From: CAZVJA01 sp964626885
Lineage (GTDB): Bacteria; Planctomycetota; Planctomycetia; Planctomycetales; Planctomycetaceae
Reading direction: 5' to 3'
Length of the DNA: 33,449 nt
Assembly (NCBI GenBank): GCA_964626885.1
Contig: CAZVJA010000039.1
Coordinates: 1-33,449, forward strand
The notes beneath the pieces are model-generated. The model was not told where the DNA came from, made no database searches, and saw only the letters and a list, made by a program, of their open reading frames with translations. Positions 25,778-32,995 of this stretch are shown piece after piece. A program made the translations under genes and the position numbers. Position 1 is the stretch's first letter, and every line of letters starts with the position of its first letter.

Positions 25778-26338
25778 TTATGCCCGCATTGGTACTTCGA
25801 CGGGCTCCCCGCATTCCGGACAGGTGAGTTTTTTTCCTCGGTGGGTCGGACTCACCTTAAAGCGCTTTCCACAGCGGCAGGAGAATCGGATTCGCTTTTC
25901 TTCCTTTGGCTGGTTGCTGTGTGTTTTCCGCCAGTTGCGCTGGGCGATTTCCTCGATTTTCTCGAGCAGCGCGTTTGGGTCAAACGGCTTGGTGAGGTAT
26001 CCATCGGCGCCAACTCGGTCTGCGAGTGCACGCGAGTCGCGCATTTCAATCTGCGAAAGAATCAGGATGGGTACCGTTTCGTTCGTCGACTTCATTCGCT
26101 GGCAGATCTCAAATCCGCTCTCGCCTGGAAGAATCAGATCCAGGAGGACGAAGTCCGGTTTCCGCATGACAAACGTTGCCTGCGCTTGGCCCCCGTCTTT
26201 CGCGACGGCGACGCGATATTTATGGCGTTCGAGCAATTCCTTGAGAAAAGTTGCTGTCTCCTCGTCATCTTCAACCACCAAGATGAAGTGGGCGACCGAG
26301 CCGGTGGTGCTCAAGCGATCGAGCTCATCGGGCGCCAT
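25778..26338 (-). CDS. response-regulator receiver with C-terminal zinc-ribbon-like tail
   Basis: This is a 186-residue protein. Residues about 15-135 form a receiver domain: acidic pair Asp24/Asp25 (VVEDDEET), phospho-acceptor Asp67 in VLLDLILPGESG, Ser95 and Lys117 in TKPF. After a linker (about 136-149), the tail RFSCRCGKRF and LTCPECGEPVEV carries four cysteines (C154, C156, C173, C176) in a CxC-CxxC zinc-ribbon arrangement. No DNA-binding effector of standard type is present; the ribbon may be the output. The upstream gap of 506 bases separates it from HU. Confidence 0.92.
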   Translation of the reverse strand: MAPDELDRLSTTGSVAHFILVVEDDEETATFLKELLERHKYRVAVAKDGGQAQATFVMRKPDFVLLDLILPGESGFEICQRMKSTNETVPILILSQIEMRDSRALADRVGADGYLTKPFDPNALLEKIEEIAQRNWRKTHSNQPKEEKRIRFSCRCGKRFKVSPTHRGKKLTCPECGEPVEVPMRA

Positions 26339-26844
26339 GCAACGAAATCCTTACCGAAATCGGCGGAGTTTCCGAAAGGATGATTGAATCACGGGATTCG
26401 CGGTCGAAGATTATGCGAAGCGCAGAGCCCCTGACATGCCATCCGGGTTGTGCGATCTTCGATCAACAACCTCACTGGGAACCACGTGGCTTTCCACTGA
26501 TCCGGAAAAATGAAGAAATGTCTTTTTGCAATTTGCATCTCAAAGTTAAGGCATAACCGAAACCTGTCTGCGACGCAAATAATTTCGCTGTTTACAAGCA
26601 TTCTGGCAGTCAATGCGTGCTTCGATCTCGTTGGCTTCGGGCTCTATTGGGGTCGCCCCGCCCCAACGAGTTGCGTAAATACCAGGGATTTTTGCCGCTC
26701 AAACCGAGTGGAAATGCAAAAAACTCCGGAAAAACAGCGGTGAAATTCATTGACAATTGATTTTCACGAGAGTTTACTACCTACTCGGATTCGACGGAAA
26801 TGTTTCAGGACCATGGGGATTCCCAACTAATACAGGAGTGCGCG
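26339..26844. other. 506-base intergenic region between receiver and HU genes
   Basis: No convincing gene is seen. A 77-codon rightward frame at 26510-26743 has no start signal or recognisable content. The region contains a hairpin TTGGGG/CCCCAA at 26647-26666 without a T run, and at its right end the HU promoter. An AT-richer stretch around 26510-26620 may hold the leftward promoter of the receiver gene, but I could not place its boxes. Confidence 0.5.
26750..26778 (+). promoter_or_regulatory. sigma70-like promoter for HU gene
   Basis: TTGACA at 26750-26755 is a perfect -35 box; after 17 bases TTTACT at 26773-26778 matches four of six -10 positions. The start of transcription would be near 26785, about 60 bases before the HU ATG. 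Confidence 0.65.
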
Positions 26845-27165
26845 ATGGCGAAAAACGGTGACAAGAAGGCAATGTCCAAGACTGAGATTTTGAACGCTCT
26901 GGCTGAAGACACCGGCCTGGCCAAGAAGCAGGTCGCCTCCGTTATGGACAGCCTCGCAGCGCTGATCGCCAAGAATCTCTCGAAGAAGGGTCCAGAAGTC
27001 TTCAGTGTGCCGGGGCTGATGAAAATCTCGGTGATTCACAAGCCGGCTACGAAGGCCCGCAAGGGGATCAATCCGTTCACTGGCGAAGAGCAAATGTTCA
27101 AGGCCAAGCCGGCTCGCAATGTGGTGAAAATCCGTCCTTTGAAGGCATTGAAGGACATGGTGTAG
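26845..27165 (+). CDS. HU/IHF-family DNA-binding protein
   Basis: This 106-residue protein of the HU family wraps and bends DNA as a dimer in the nucleoid. It has a Lys-rich start, the dimer helix pair (about 11-50, TEILNALAEDTGLAKKQVASVMDSL), the saddle strand and the beta-arm with KGINPFTGEE (73-82), containing the intercalating-Pro motif. The C-terminal segment VVKIRPLKALKDMV is slightly longer than in short HU proteins. ATG 26845 has AGGAG six bases upstream; a longer frame to 26800 lacks support. A separate promoter and a hairpin terminator suggest monocistronic transcription. Confidence 0.95.
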   Translation: MAKNGDKKAMSKTEILNALAEDTGLAKKQVASVMDSLAALIAKNLSKKGPEVFSVPGLMKISVIHKPATKARKGINPFTGEEQMFKAKPARNVVKIRPLKALKDMV

Positions 27166-27177
27166 TTTCACGATATG

Positions 27178-27229
27178 GGAACGCGGATGTCCCGCTCCCG
27201 GTGTGAAGCCGGCTGGATTTCCGCGTTCC
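27178..27229 (+). terminator. hairpin terminator after HU gene
   Basis: GGAACGCGGA at 27178-27187 pairs perfectly with TCCGCGTTCC at 27220-27229, enclosing a smaller CCGG/CCGG stem. The following tail (TTCTCGTTG) is only moderately T-rich, so termination efficiency is uncertain. Confidence 0.55.
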
Positions 27230-27343
27230 TTCTCGTTGTAACTCCCTGATGAGAAATGCCTTGTGGTGCGTGACGGGCTGCGTGTGGCCTGTGCCGCACT
27301 GGACGGGCGGTTTTCTCTGCGCGCTAATTCGTCGGTGCAAACC

Positions 27344-27372
27344 TTGACCCTGAGTACGGACATCCGTACAAT
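27344..27372 (+). promoter_or_regulatory. sigma70-like promoter for csrA
   Basis: TTGACC at 27344-27349 and TACAAT at 27367-27372 each match five of six consensus bases, with the ideal 17-base spacing. Transcription would start near 27379, leaving a leader of about 129 nucleotides before csrA. Confidence 0.75.
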
Positions 27373-27395
27373 CGCCCAAGCTTCTCGGTATTTTG

Positions 27396-27494
27396 CTCAG
27401 TTGCTGAGAGAGCCGTCCTGGGTCCGGATGTGATATCCGTGGACGACCACACTTTGTGGCCGAGAGGGTTGGTTTGTTCCGAAGAGCTCTTCGG
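27396..27494 (+). promoter_or_regulatory. structured csrA leader with palindrome at the ribosome site
   Basis: The csrA leader can form four short hairpins: CTCAG-TTG-CTGAG (27396-27408), CGGAT-GTGAT-ATCCG (27425-27439), CCACA-CTT-TGTGG (27447-27459, competing with GTGG-ACGA-CCAC at 27439-27450), and the perfect 16-base palindrome CCGAAGAGCTCTTCGG (27479-27494). The last stem contains the first two bases of the GGGGAAG ribosome site (27493-27499), so folding could limit translation. Autoregulation by CsrA or a protein operator are both possible. Confidence 0.5.
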
Positions 27495-27507
27495 GGAAGT
27501 GCGCGCT

Positions 27508-27720
27508 ATGTTGGTTCTCTCACGGAAAAAGAACGAGAGTATCATCATCGACGGGAACATCGTCATTACCGTCGTGGAGATTCGTGGAGACAAAGTTCGC
27601 TTGGGCATTGAGGCGCCCAAAGAGGTGCCAATACACCGGAGCGAAATTCACGCTTCAATCCAGTCGGAGCAGGAGTCAGGCAAGGAACCCCCTCCGCGTG
27701 TGTCTCCAGCCGGTGCGTGA
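27508..27720 (+). CDS. csrA: carbon storage regulator CsrA
   Basis: This 70-residue homodimeric RNA-binding protein binds GGA-containing hairpins in mRNA leaders and alters translation or stability. It has the family start MLVLSRKKNESIIIDGNIVI with Leu4 and Arg6, and VPIHR at 40-44 with the RNA-contacting Arg44. The C-terminal extension (about 52-70, ending PPPRVSPAGA) is divergent and Pro-rich. ATG 27508 has GGGGAAG eight bases ahead. It has its own promoter and a structured leader. It is not beside flagellar genes; its targets are unknown. Confidence 0.96.
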   Translation: MLVLSRKKNESIIIDGNIVITVVEIRGDKVRLGIEAPKEVPIHRSEIHASIQSEQESGKEPPPRVSPAGA

Positions 27721-27908
27721 TTGTGCCCTGACTTCACGTTGGGAGCCTCGTCCTGGTTGCTGGGTAGGTTTTCTGCTCGCTCGAGTCAGATTGGGCCCGT
27801 TTCTGGTGTGTTCCATCAAGGATGAAGGTGCGTTCTTTCGAATTCACCGTACGCTGGCTAGCGGTTTGGGTTCCATTGCAGTTGAATTGGCCAAAGATGC
27901 CGGGCGGG

Positions 27909-27936
27909 TTGACAAACCTGGCGCCGTCCTTAAATT
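27909..27936 (+). promoter_or_regulatory. promoter for tRNA-Glu
   Basis: TTGACA at 27909-27914 (perfect -35) and, after 16 bases, TAAATT at 27931-27936 (four of six). The start would lie near 27943, about 9 bases before the mature tRNA. Confidence 0.6.
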
Positions 27937-27951
27937 GTGCTGTTGATCAAA

Positions 27952-28026
27952 GGCCCCATCGTCTAGCCAGGCCTAGGACATCGGATTTTCGATCCGACAA
28001 CGGGGGTTCGAATCCCCCTGGGGTCA
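27952..28026 (+). tRNA. tRNA-Glu (anticodon TTC)
   Basis: This is a 75-base cloverleaf: acceptor GGCCCCA/TGGGGTC with discriminator A; D-arm with TCGTCTAGCC...AGGACA, the typical Glu pattern; anticodon stem TCGGA/TCCGA around the loop TTTTCGA with anticodon TTC at 27988-27990; T-arm GGGGG-TTCGAAT-CCCCC. The 3' CCA is not encoded. It is followed by a strong terminator, so it is transcribed alone. Confidence 0.97.
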
Positions 28027-28042
28027 TTTTGTTTGAATATCT

Positions 28043-28084
28043 GGCCCGAGTTGCCACCATGTCAACTCGGGCCCTCTTCCTTTT
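28043..28084 (+). terminator. rho-independent terminator after tRNA-Glu
   Basis: GGCCCGAGTTG at 28043-28053 pairs perfectly with CAACTCGGGCC at 28063-28073 across a 9-base loop, followed by CTCTTCCTTTT. This 11-bp GC-rich stem with a T-rich tail is the clearest terminator in the window. Confidence 0.88.
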
Positions 28085-28140
28085 GGAGTTCGCGAAAATT
28101 GCGGTCGACCAAGGGGGTCGAACGTCAAGGAGGATGATAC

Positions 28141-28407
28141 ATGAATTCCGGCGAGCATTGGCGAGCGGTGTTCGAGAACTGGCCTGAGAGCATTCCTCGA
28201 GAAGGCCTGATTGTGGCGTTCCAGGAACACATCCCCTTCAGCAATTTTCTGATCTCCGGAGGGGTGTTGCTCGTCGAGCGGGATAAGCCGGACAGCTATG
28301 GTGCCCGCAAGGTGATGATCGCCTACGATGCGATCAGTGCCGTGAAAATCACCAATACTCTGGAGTTGGCTCGATACCAGGCACTGGGATTCCAGCCCCC
28401 GTTCTGA
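28141..28407 (+). CDS. small protein of unknown function
   Basis: This 88-residue protein has a perfect ribosome site AAGGAGG seven bases before its ATG, so it is very probably translated. It has no membrane segment or known motif; it reads as a compact alpha/beta fold with GLIVAFQEHIPFSNFLISGG, then LLVERDKPDSYGARKVMIAY and AISAVKITNTLEL. The segment ISGGVLLVERDKPDSYGARK suggests a small beta-rich domain like an Sm-like or adaptor fold, but I cannot assign a family. It stands alone between the tRNA and the leftward UbiA gene. Confidence 0.8.
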   Translation: MNSGEHWRAVFENWPESIPREGLIVAFQEHIPFSNFLISGGVLLVERDKPDSYGARKVMIAYDAISAVKITNTLELARYQALGFQPPF

Positions 28408-28423
28408 TCGCGGCCAATTCGCT

Positions 28424-29332
28424 TCAGGTGATGTACAACCAACGCCCGAGCACGGTCATCGGGATCATGAGCCCTGTGGTCAGCAGTGCTAGCTCGATGC
28501 GTCCGGTTTTGAAAAAAATCAGCGTGGCGTCGAGCAAGATGATCGACATCAGCAATGTCTTGACGGCTCGTTGAACAATTCCAGCCGAGGGCTGGATGAT
28601 CCCTTTTGTGACACGGAAATTGATCATCGCGGCAATCGCCGCGAGAAAGACGAACACGATTGTAGGGTTAGGCTCCGACTCGCCGGGCCAATGCGCTTCT
28701 CCTTGCCAGACCGCGACAAATGCCGCCAGCCCCACCAATCCAAGGTTCATAACCGCAGCTGCGCCGAATAGCGCCCAACGACGACTGATTCCGGCTTCTT
28801 GCCGGGCATACCAGGTCACACCAGCGATATAAATTCCCAGTGCTCCCGCTGCATAAAGTTGCGGTCGAACCCATACGAAGTAACCCGCGCTCGCCCCAAG
28901 CATGACGTTCAAGAACCGGCAACTTCCCATGATTAGCGGTCCAAGGGGTGTGTTCTTGAGGACACCGTCGTAAAGGAGAACAGCTCCGGCCAAGAGTAAT
29001 GCCATCCTTTGGCTGCTTGAACTGGCGAGTCCCGCGAGCAGTACACCGGTGACCATTAAGCACCCGCCGAGAAACGCAGCGGACCTGGGGGAGATGAGGC
29101 GTGCGGGAATCGGCCGATGCGGACGCTCCCGCGCATCGATATGTCGGTCGAAAAAATCGTTGAACACCATGCCAGATAGATACAGACAAGACGAAGCACC
29201 GAGCAATGTGAGGAACGTGTGAACCGGTTCCAACGTCTGGTGCGTCAGGAGAAACCCCAAGAGGACGTCCGCCATCGACGTGAAGAGGGCGGGAAAGCGC
29301 ATCAGTTGCAGATAGGCGCGGAACTTTCGCAT
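28424..29332 (-). CDS. UbiA-family prenyltransferase
   Basis: This is a 302-residue polytopic membrane enzyme of the UbiA superfamily. The first prenyl-diphosphate/Mg motif is textbook: NDFFDRHIDARERPHRP (58-74). The second usual Asp-rich motif is weak, with YDGVLKNTPLGPLIMG (121-136) in its place, as in the EboC-like branch. About 8-9 helices follow the family layout. ATG 29332 is chosen because the family begins at about FRAYLQLMRFPALF; an upstream extension overlaps the MIPS gene. It transfers a prenyl chain to an acceptor not readable here. It ends the PGM-MIPS-UbiA operon. Confidence 0.9.
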   Translation of the reverse strand: MRKFRAYLQLMRFPALFTSMADVLLGFLLTHQTLEPVHTFLTLLGASSCLYLSGMVFNDFFDRHIDARERPHRPIPARLISPRSAAFLGGCLMVTGVLLAGLASSSSQRMALLLAGAVLLYDGVLKNTPLGPLIMGSCRFLNVMLGASAGYFVWVRPQLYAAGALGIYIAGVTWYARQEAGISRRWALFGAAAVMNLGLVGLAAFVAVWQGEAHWPGESEPNPTIVFVFLAAIAAMINFRVTKGIIQPSAGIVQRAVKTLLMSIILLDATLIFFKTGRIELALLTTGLMIPMTVLGRWLYIT

Positions 29333-29363
29333 CGATCTTGCTTTCGAGCGAGGTAATCCAGCA

Positions 29364-30590
29364 TTAGCGTTGTCGCTGTTCTCCCGCCACGTCCTCGGCC
29401 CACCGTTCGAGCATGAGATACTGGCGATCGAACTCTGGGGGGACATCGGTCCCCATCGGGCTCTTGAAGAACGAACTCAAGTGGGTCATCACCCCCGATT
29501 TTCCGCGCCGCCGCTCTCGTTCGGTAAAGCGAACAAGATCCAGCACGAGCGGCGCCGCCAGGAGAGAGTCACATCCTTGCCAGGTGAATTGCATCGTCAT
29601 TGGTGTTTCCAAGAAGCCTTGGAAATGGATGTGGTCCCAGGCCGTTTTCCAATCCGCCATCGATTCGATGTATTCAATCGAGACGAGCGTCTGCGGTTTG
29701 TAGCCCAAAATCTCGGTAAGCAAATGGTCCTTGGAACGGACCTTGTTGGCTTTGTTGACCGGATCGTCCAGGACTTTGCCATCCATGTTCCCGAAGATAT
29801 TGTGGCCGACCCAGCTCATCACATGCAGATTTCTCGCGGCAAACATCGGAGCGAGCACGCTTTTGAGAAGCGTTTCCCCGGTTTTGCCGTCCCGCCCGAC
29901 GTGAAGCACACCTTGCTTCAGTGCCAACTCGTGGAGTGCCGGCAGATTTGAGCCGACCGAAGGGGTAAAATTGATGTAGGAACAACCGCAGCGCATGGCC
30001 GCCGCTGCATACAAGGTACTGGCAGGAACCGTCGAGGTTGGCGAATCGTCCAGCGTTTGCGCTAAATCAGGCCAACTCATGCTTTCCGAAGTTTCTTCCA
30101 ATGGAGGTTCCGTCGAGGCAACATTGACCACGATGACATGCGCCAGATTCAATCGCTCACGGAATTCGAGAATGTCGGCCGTTATCCGCTCCATGGCAAT
30201 GGCAGGACGTTCACCTCGCGTCTTCACTGTGGCTGAGGACGCCAGGGATTCGATGGTTGACCCGACGTTGATCAGCGTTCCGGTGCGAACGTTCTTATCG
30301 AATTCGTCGAGCGTAGGGCCGACCTGTTGCAGCAATTCGCGAGAGAACACACGCGACTTATTGTGCAGGTGCAATGCTTCGACGGCGTAGCTGGTTTTTC
30401 GGATTTCATGGCCGCCAACGACGAACTGATTCCATCGGGCCAGTTCCAGGGCGGCGAAGCTTGGAAGTTCGCTCACGAGTCCAGCCGTGCTCGTCACACC
30501 ACGTTGAAGGGCGGCGAGCCCGGTTGCGAAGGTGGTTCCCACGCCTCCCCAGGCACCCACTAGCCAGATACCGATTTTGTCTTCTACCAT
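29364..30590 (-). CDS. inositol-3-phosphate synthase
   Basis: This 408-residue NAD-dependent enzyme converts glucose 6-phosphate to inositol 3-phosphate. It has the Rossmann start GIWLVGAWGGVGTTFATGL, the family block YINFTPSVGSNLPALHELA, the active-site region VGRDGKTGETLLKSVLAPMF and SWVGHNIFGNMDGKVL(DD), all typical of MIPS proteins. The ATG lies 14 bases after the phosphoglucomutase stop and the UbiA gene follows after 31 bases, so the three form one transcript. Its substrate would be supplied by the upstream mutase. Confidence 0.93.
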   Translation of the reverse strand: MVEDKIGIWLVGAWGGVGTTFATGLAALQRGVTSTAGLVSELPSFAALELARWNQFVVGGHEIRKTSYAVEALHLHNKSRVFSRELLQQVGPTLDEFDKNVRTGTLINVGSTIESLASSATVKTRGERPAIAMERITADILEFRERLNLAHVIVVNVASTEPPLEETSESMSWPDLAQTLDDSPTSTVPASTLYAAAAMRCGCSYINFTPSVGSNLPALHELALKQGVLHVGRDGKTGETLLKSVLAPMFAARNLHVMSWVGHNIFGNMDGKVLDDPVNKANKVRSKDHLLTEILGYKPQTLVSIEYIESMADWKTAWDHIHFQGFLETPMTMQFTWQGCDSLLAAPLVLDLVRFTERERRRGKSGVMTHLSSFFKSPMGTDVPPEFDRQYLMLERWAEDVAGEQRQR

Positions 30591-30604
30591 CTAAATAGTG
30601 CTCG

Positions 30605-32452
30605 CTACTTCTGTTCCGCAATGGCACGCCGGACCCATTTCGAGAGTGCGGATTGCAATGATTTCATCGCGCTGTCCGTCTCCGTCTTTAATTCGTCCAG
30701 TGCGGCATGATCGTCACTGACTGCCTGTGCAAAGAAATAGAACTTGATCTTGGGCTCGGTTCCTGAAGGACGCACCGCGACCGAAAACCGCTTCCCCTCC
30801 GACTCAGCGCTGTCGAGAAACAGCAAGTCTGCTCGCACACCCGTGAACTCTTCAACTTTCTTGTTTCCCGGCAAAGCGCGTACTTCTCCAAGCTTAAAAT
30901 CGCGGATTCGCGCGATCGAAACTCCGCCGAGTTTTTGAGGGGGCGACTCACGAAAACGCTTCATCAGACCTTGGATCTGCTCTTTTCCTCGCGATCCTTC
31001 GCAGACCTCGGATATCTGCGCTTCCACGAAATAGCCCAACTCGCGGAATAGTTCATCCAAGCGGTCCAGCAGGGTTTTCCCTTCCGCGCGGAGTTCAGCG
31101 GCTAGTTCTAATAAGTACAAGGCCGCAACCGCGGCGTCTTTGTCGCGACAATATTGCCCCGTCAGGTACCCCAGAGATTCTTCCGCTCCAAAGACGAATT
31201 TATCCGGGCCTTCGGCATCCATGGTTTGGGCGATGTACTTGAAGCCGACCATCAGGTCGTCAATCGCGCGCACACCGTGCGATCGAGCAATGGCACCGAT
31301 CAAACGAGTCGTCACGACGGTTTCAACGACGTAGTTCTCCACCGACAAGGTGCCCAGAGCCGCGCGTTTACGGAGAATGTGGTCAGCGATGAGGGCGCCG
31401 ATTCGGTTGCCGGTAAGGTGGACGAATTCCCCCTGTTTGTCGCGCACGACGACACCCAACCGGTCGGCATCCGGGTCGGATGCAAGAATCACTTCGGCGC
31501 CCGTTTCACGAGCCCGTTCGATCGCCGGTTCAAATACCTCGCGGCGTTCCGGATTCGGGAGATGATCGGGAACGTTGGTGAAATTTCCGTCTTGTGATCG
31601 TTGCGGTTCGAAAATTTCCACGCCAGAAAATTTCGCCCGTTGAATGACGTTCCATACCGAAGTTTCGCCGACACCGTGCAGCGGTGTGAAGATCGCGGAG
31701 ATGTCGCGGGCATCGGAGAGACTCAGATGGAGAACTGAAAGTAAATATGCCTGGTCGACTTCTTCGCCGACGATCCGAATTTTTCCTTCGGCGACAGCCT
31801 GATCGAAATCGATCTTCGGGATTTCGCCAGCCGCGTAAACACGTTCAATGATTCCCTTGTCATGTGGCGGAAGGACTTGAGCTCCATTCGACCAATACGC
31901 CTTGAAGCCGTTGTCAGCGGGAGGATTGTGTGATGCCGAGATCATAACACCGACGTCACAACCCAGGTGGCGGACGGCGAAAGATAACTCCGGGGTGGAG
32001 CGTGGTTCATCGAAGTAAAAAACTTCGAGGCCATTCGCGGCGAGTGTTGTCGCCGTCAGTCGTGCGAACTCTGTCGAACGGTTGCGGGTATCGCAGGCTA
32101 CTACACCTCGACCACCCGATGCTCCCTTTTGCGATGCGAGATAGGTCGCCAATCCGTGGGCCGATTCAGCGATTGTACGCTCGTTAATCGTCGCGGAGCC
32201 GAATTCCGCCATGGGACCGCGTCGCCCGCCGGTGCCGAACGGAATGGTCTCCCAGAAAAGGGCATCGAGGCGGGCAAACTCCTCATTATTAATCATTTCG
32301 AGCAGGCGAGGAGTATACGGCCGGTAGGGAGGTTCGGTAATCCAGCGCTCGAGATTCCCGGCCGCGGTTGCCGTAATTTTATCTTCCTCGACCCCCTTTT
32401 TTAGCAGGCTCTGAGCCTTTGTCAGAGTTTTCTCCGTCGCTGATTTGGCCAT
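30605..32452 (-). CDS. phosphoglucomutase/phosphomannomutase-type phospho-sugar mutase
   Basis: This 615-residue alpha-D-phosphohexomutase has four domains. It carries a GTGGRRG entry segment (73-79), the phosphoserine loop ISASHNPPADNG with catalytic Ser174, the Mg-binding DPDADRLG, the sugar-binding GAEESLGYL and the phosphate-binding RPSGTEPKIKFYF near the C-terminus. Length and an N-terminal extension fit the Pgm2-type phosphoglucomutase/phosphopentomutase branch. It interconverts hexose 1- and 6-phosphates and would supply glucose 6-phosphate to the adjacent inositol-3-phosphate synthase. ATG 32452 starts the Lys-rich N-terminus; the longer frame to 32581 is unsupported. Confidence 0.93.
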   Translation of the reverse strand: MAKSATEKTLTKAQSLLKKGVEEDKITATAAGNLERWITEPPYRPYTPRLLEMINNEEFARLDALFWETIPFGTGGRRGPMAEFGSATINERTIAESAHGLATYLASQKGASGGRGVVACDTRNRSTEFARLTATTLAANGLEVFYFDEPRSTPELSFAVRHLGCDVGVMISASHNPPADNGFKAYWSNGAQVLPPHDKGIIERVYAAGEIPKIDFDQAVAEGKIRIVGEEVDQAYLLSVLHLSLSDARDISAIFTPLHGVGETSVWNVIQRAKFSGVEIFEPQRSQDGNFTNVPDHLPNPERREVFEPAIERARETGAEVILASDPDADRLGVVVRDKQGEFVHLTGNRIGALIADHILRKRAALGTLSVENYVVETVVTTRLIGAIARSHGVRAIDDLMVGFKYIAQTMDAEGPDKFVFGAEESLGYLTGQYCRDKDAAVAALYLLELAAELRAEGKTLLDRLDELFRELGYFVEAQISEVCEGSRGKEQIQGLMKRFRESPPQKLGGVSIARIRDFKLGEVRALPGNKKVEEFTGVRADLLFLDSAESEGKRFSVAVRPSGTEPKIKFYFFAQAVSDDHAALDELKTETDSAMKSLQSALSKWVRRAIAEQK

Positions 32453-32715
32453 TCCTGATCGCTTTCTGCGGCAAAACGTGGTACTCGCTGGAACCCGAGT
32501 GGAGCGCCCTGCGAACCATCGAATGTACCAGATCGCAGGTAGGTCTTCGAGGGACTGAAAGCGGGGCAGGTGGAAGCCCAAATCGCGGTAAAACTGCTCG
32601 ACTTTGCCCGGCCTGGGTAATTAGAATCGGGAAGAAGAGCCGGGATTTCGGCAATTTATCGCCAACGCAGCCAGTGTGACCCGAACTGCGGATTTTTCGC
32701 CAAGAGCCCCCCACC

Positions 32716-32928
32716 ATGGCCGACCAGATTTTCGACAAAATGGTTTACTGTCTGATGGCGGCGGTATTGGTTGTTCCTGAGCCGACGACCTTCATCGTCT
32801 GCCTTCTGTTGTGCATCGGGGTCGCCTCGTACTTTGCCGGCCGGACGAAAGCCGCGTTACGGAATGTGCCGTCGCTGATTGCCCTGGTATTGAACTTAGA
32901 CGGGCGCGTGCAACCAGCGGAAACGTGA
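32716..32928 (+). CDS. possible small single-helix membrane protein
   Basis: This is a 70-residue frame with a hydrophobic segment (about 12-40, CLMAAVLVVPEPTTFIVCLLLCIG) and a basic tail (FAGRTKAALRN). No good ribosome site precedes the ATG and I know no family, but its composition is protein-like and it fills an otherwise empty interval divergent from the mutase. Confidence 0.45.
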   Translation: MADQIFDKMVYCLMAAVLVVPEPTTFIVCLLLCIGVASYFAGRTKAALRNVPSLIALVLNLDGRVQPAET

Positions 32929-32995
32929 ACGGGGAGCGCGATTGACCTCGGGCTGGATCGACCTGATCGTGCCGTTTTCTGGTCGCGCGGCGGTT

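Larger units (their letters stand above)
27166..27507. other. HU-csrA intergenic region (terminator, promoter, structured leader)
   Basis: This 342-base stretch holds no gene I can support. It carries the HU terminator (27178-27229), the csrA promoter (27344-27372) and a structured leader (about 27396-27494), each listed separately. A long leftward antisense frame across csrA has no coding signs. Confidence 0.7.

Noticed and set aside
26478..26495. CACGTG-containing sequence as a third parS site
   Set aside because: Flanks read AAC...CTT instead of GTT...AAC, so it fails the parS core.
26647..26666. TTGGGG/CCCCAA hairpin
   Set aside because: Short stem, no T tract, no clear role.
26510..26743. 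77-codon rightward frame in the receiver-HU gap
   Set aside because: No ribosome site, atypical composition and no recognisable content; probably non-coding.
27324..27620. 98-codon leftward frame across the csrA promoter and gene
   Set aside because: Antisense to csrA and to a strong promoter; no coding signs.
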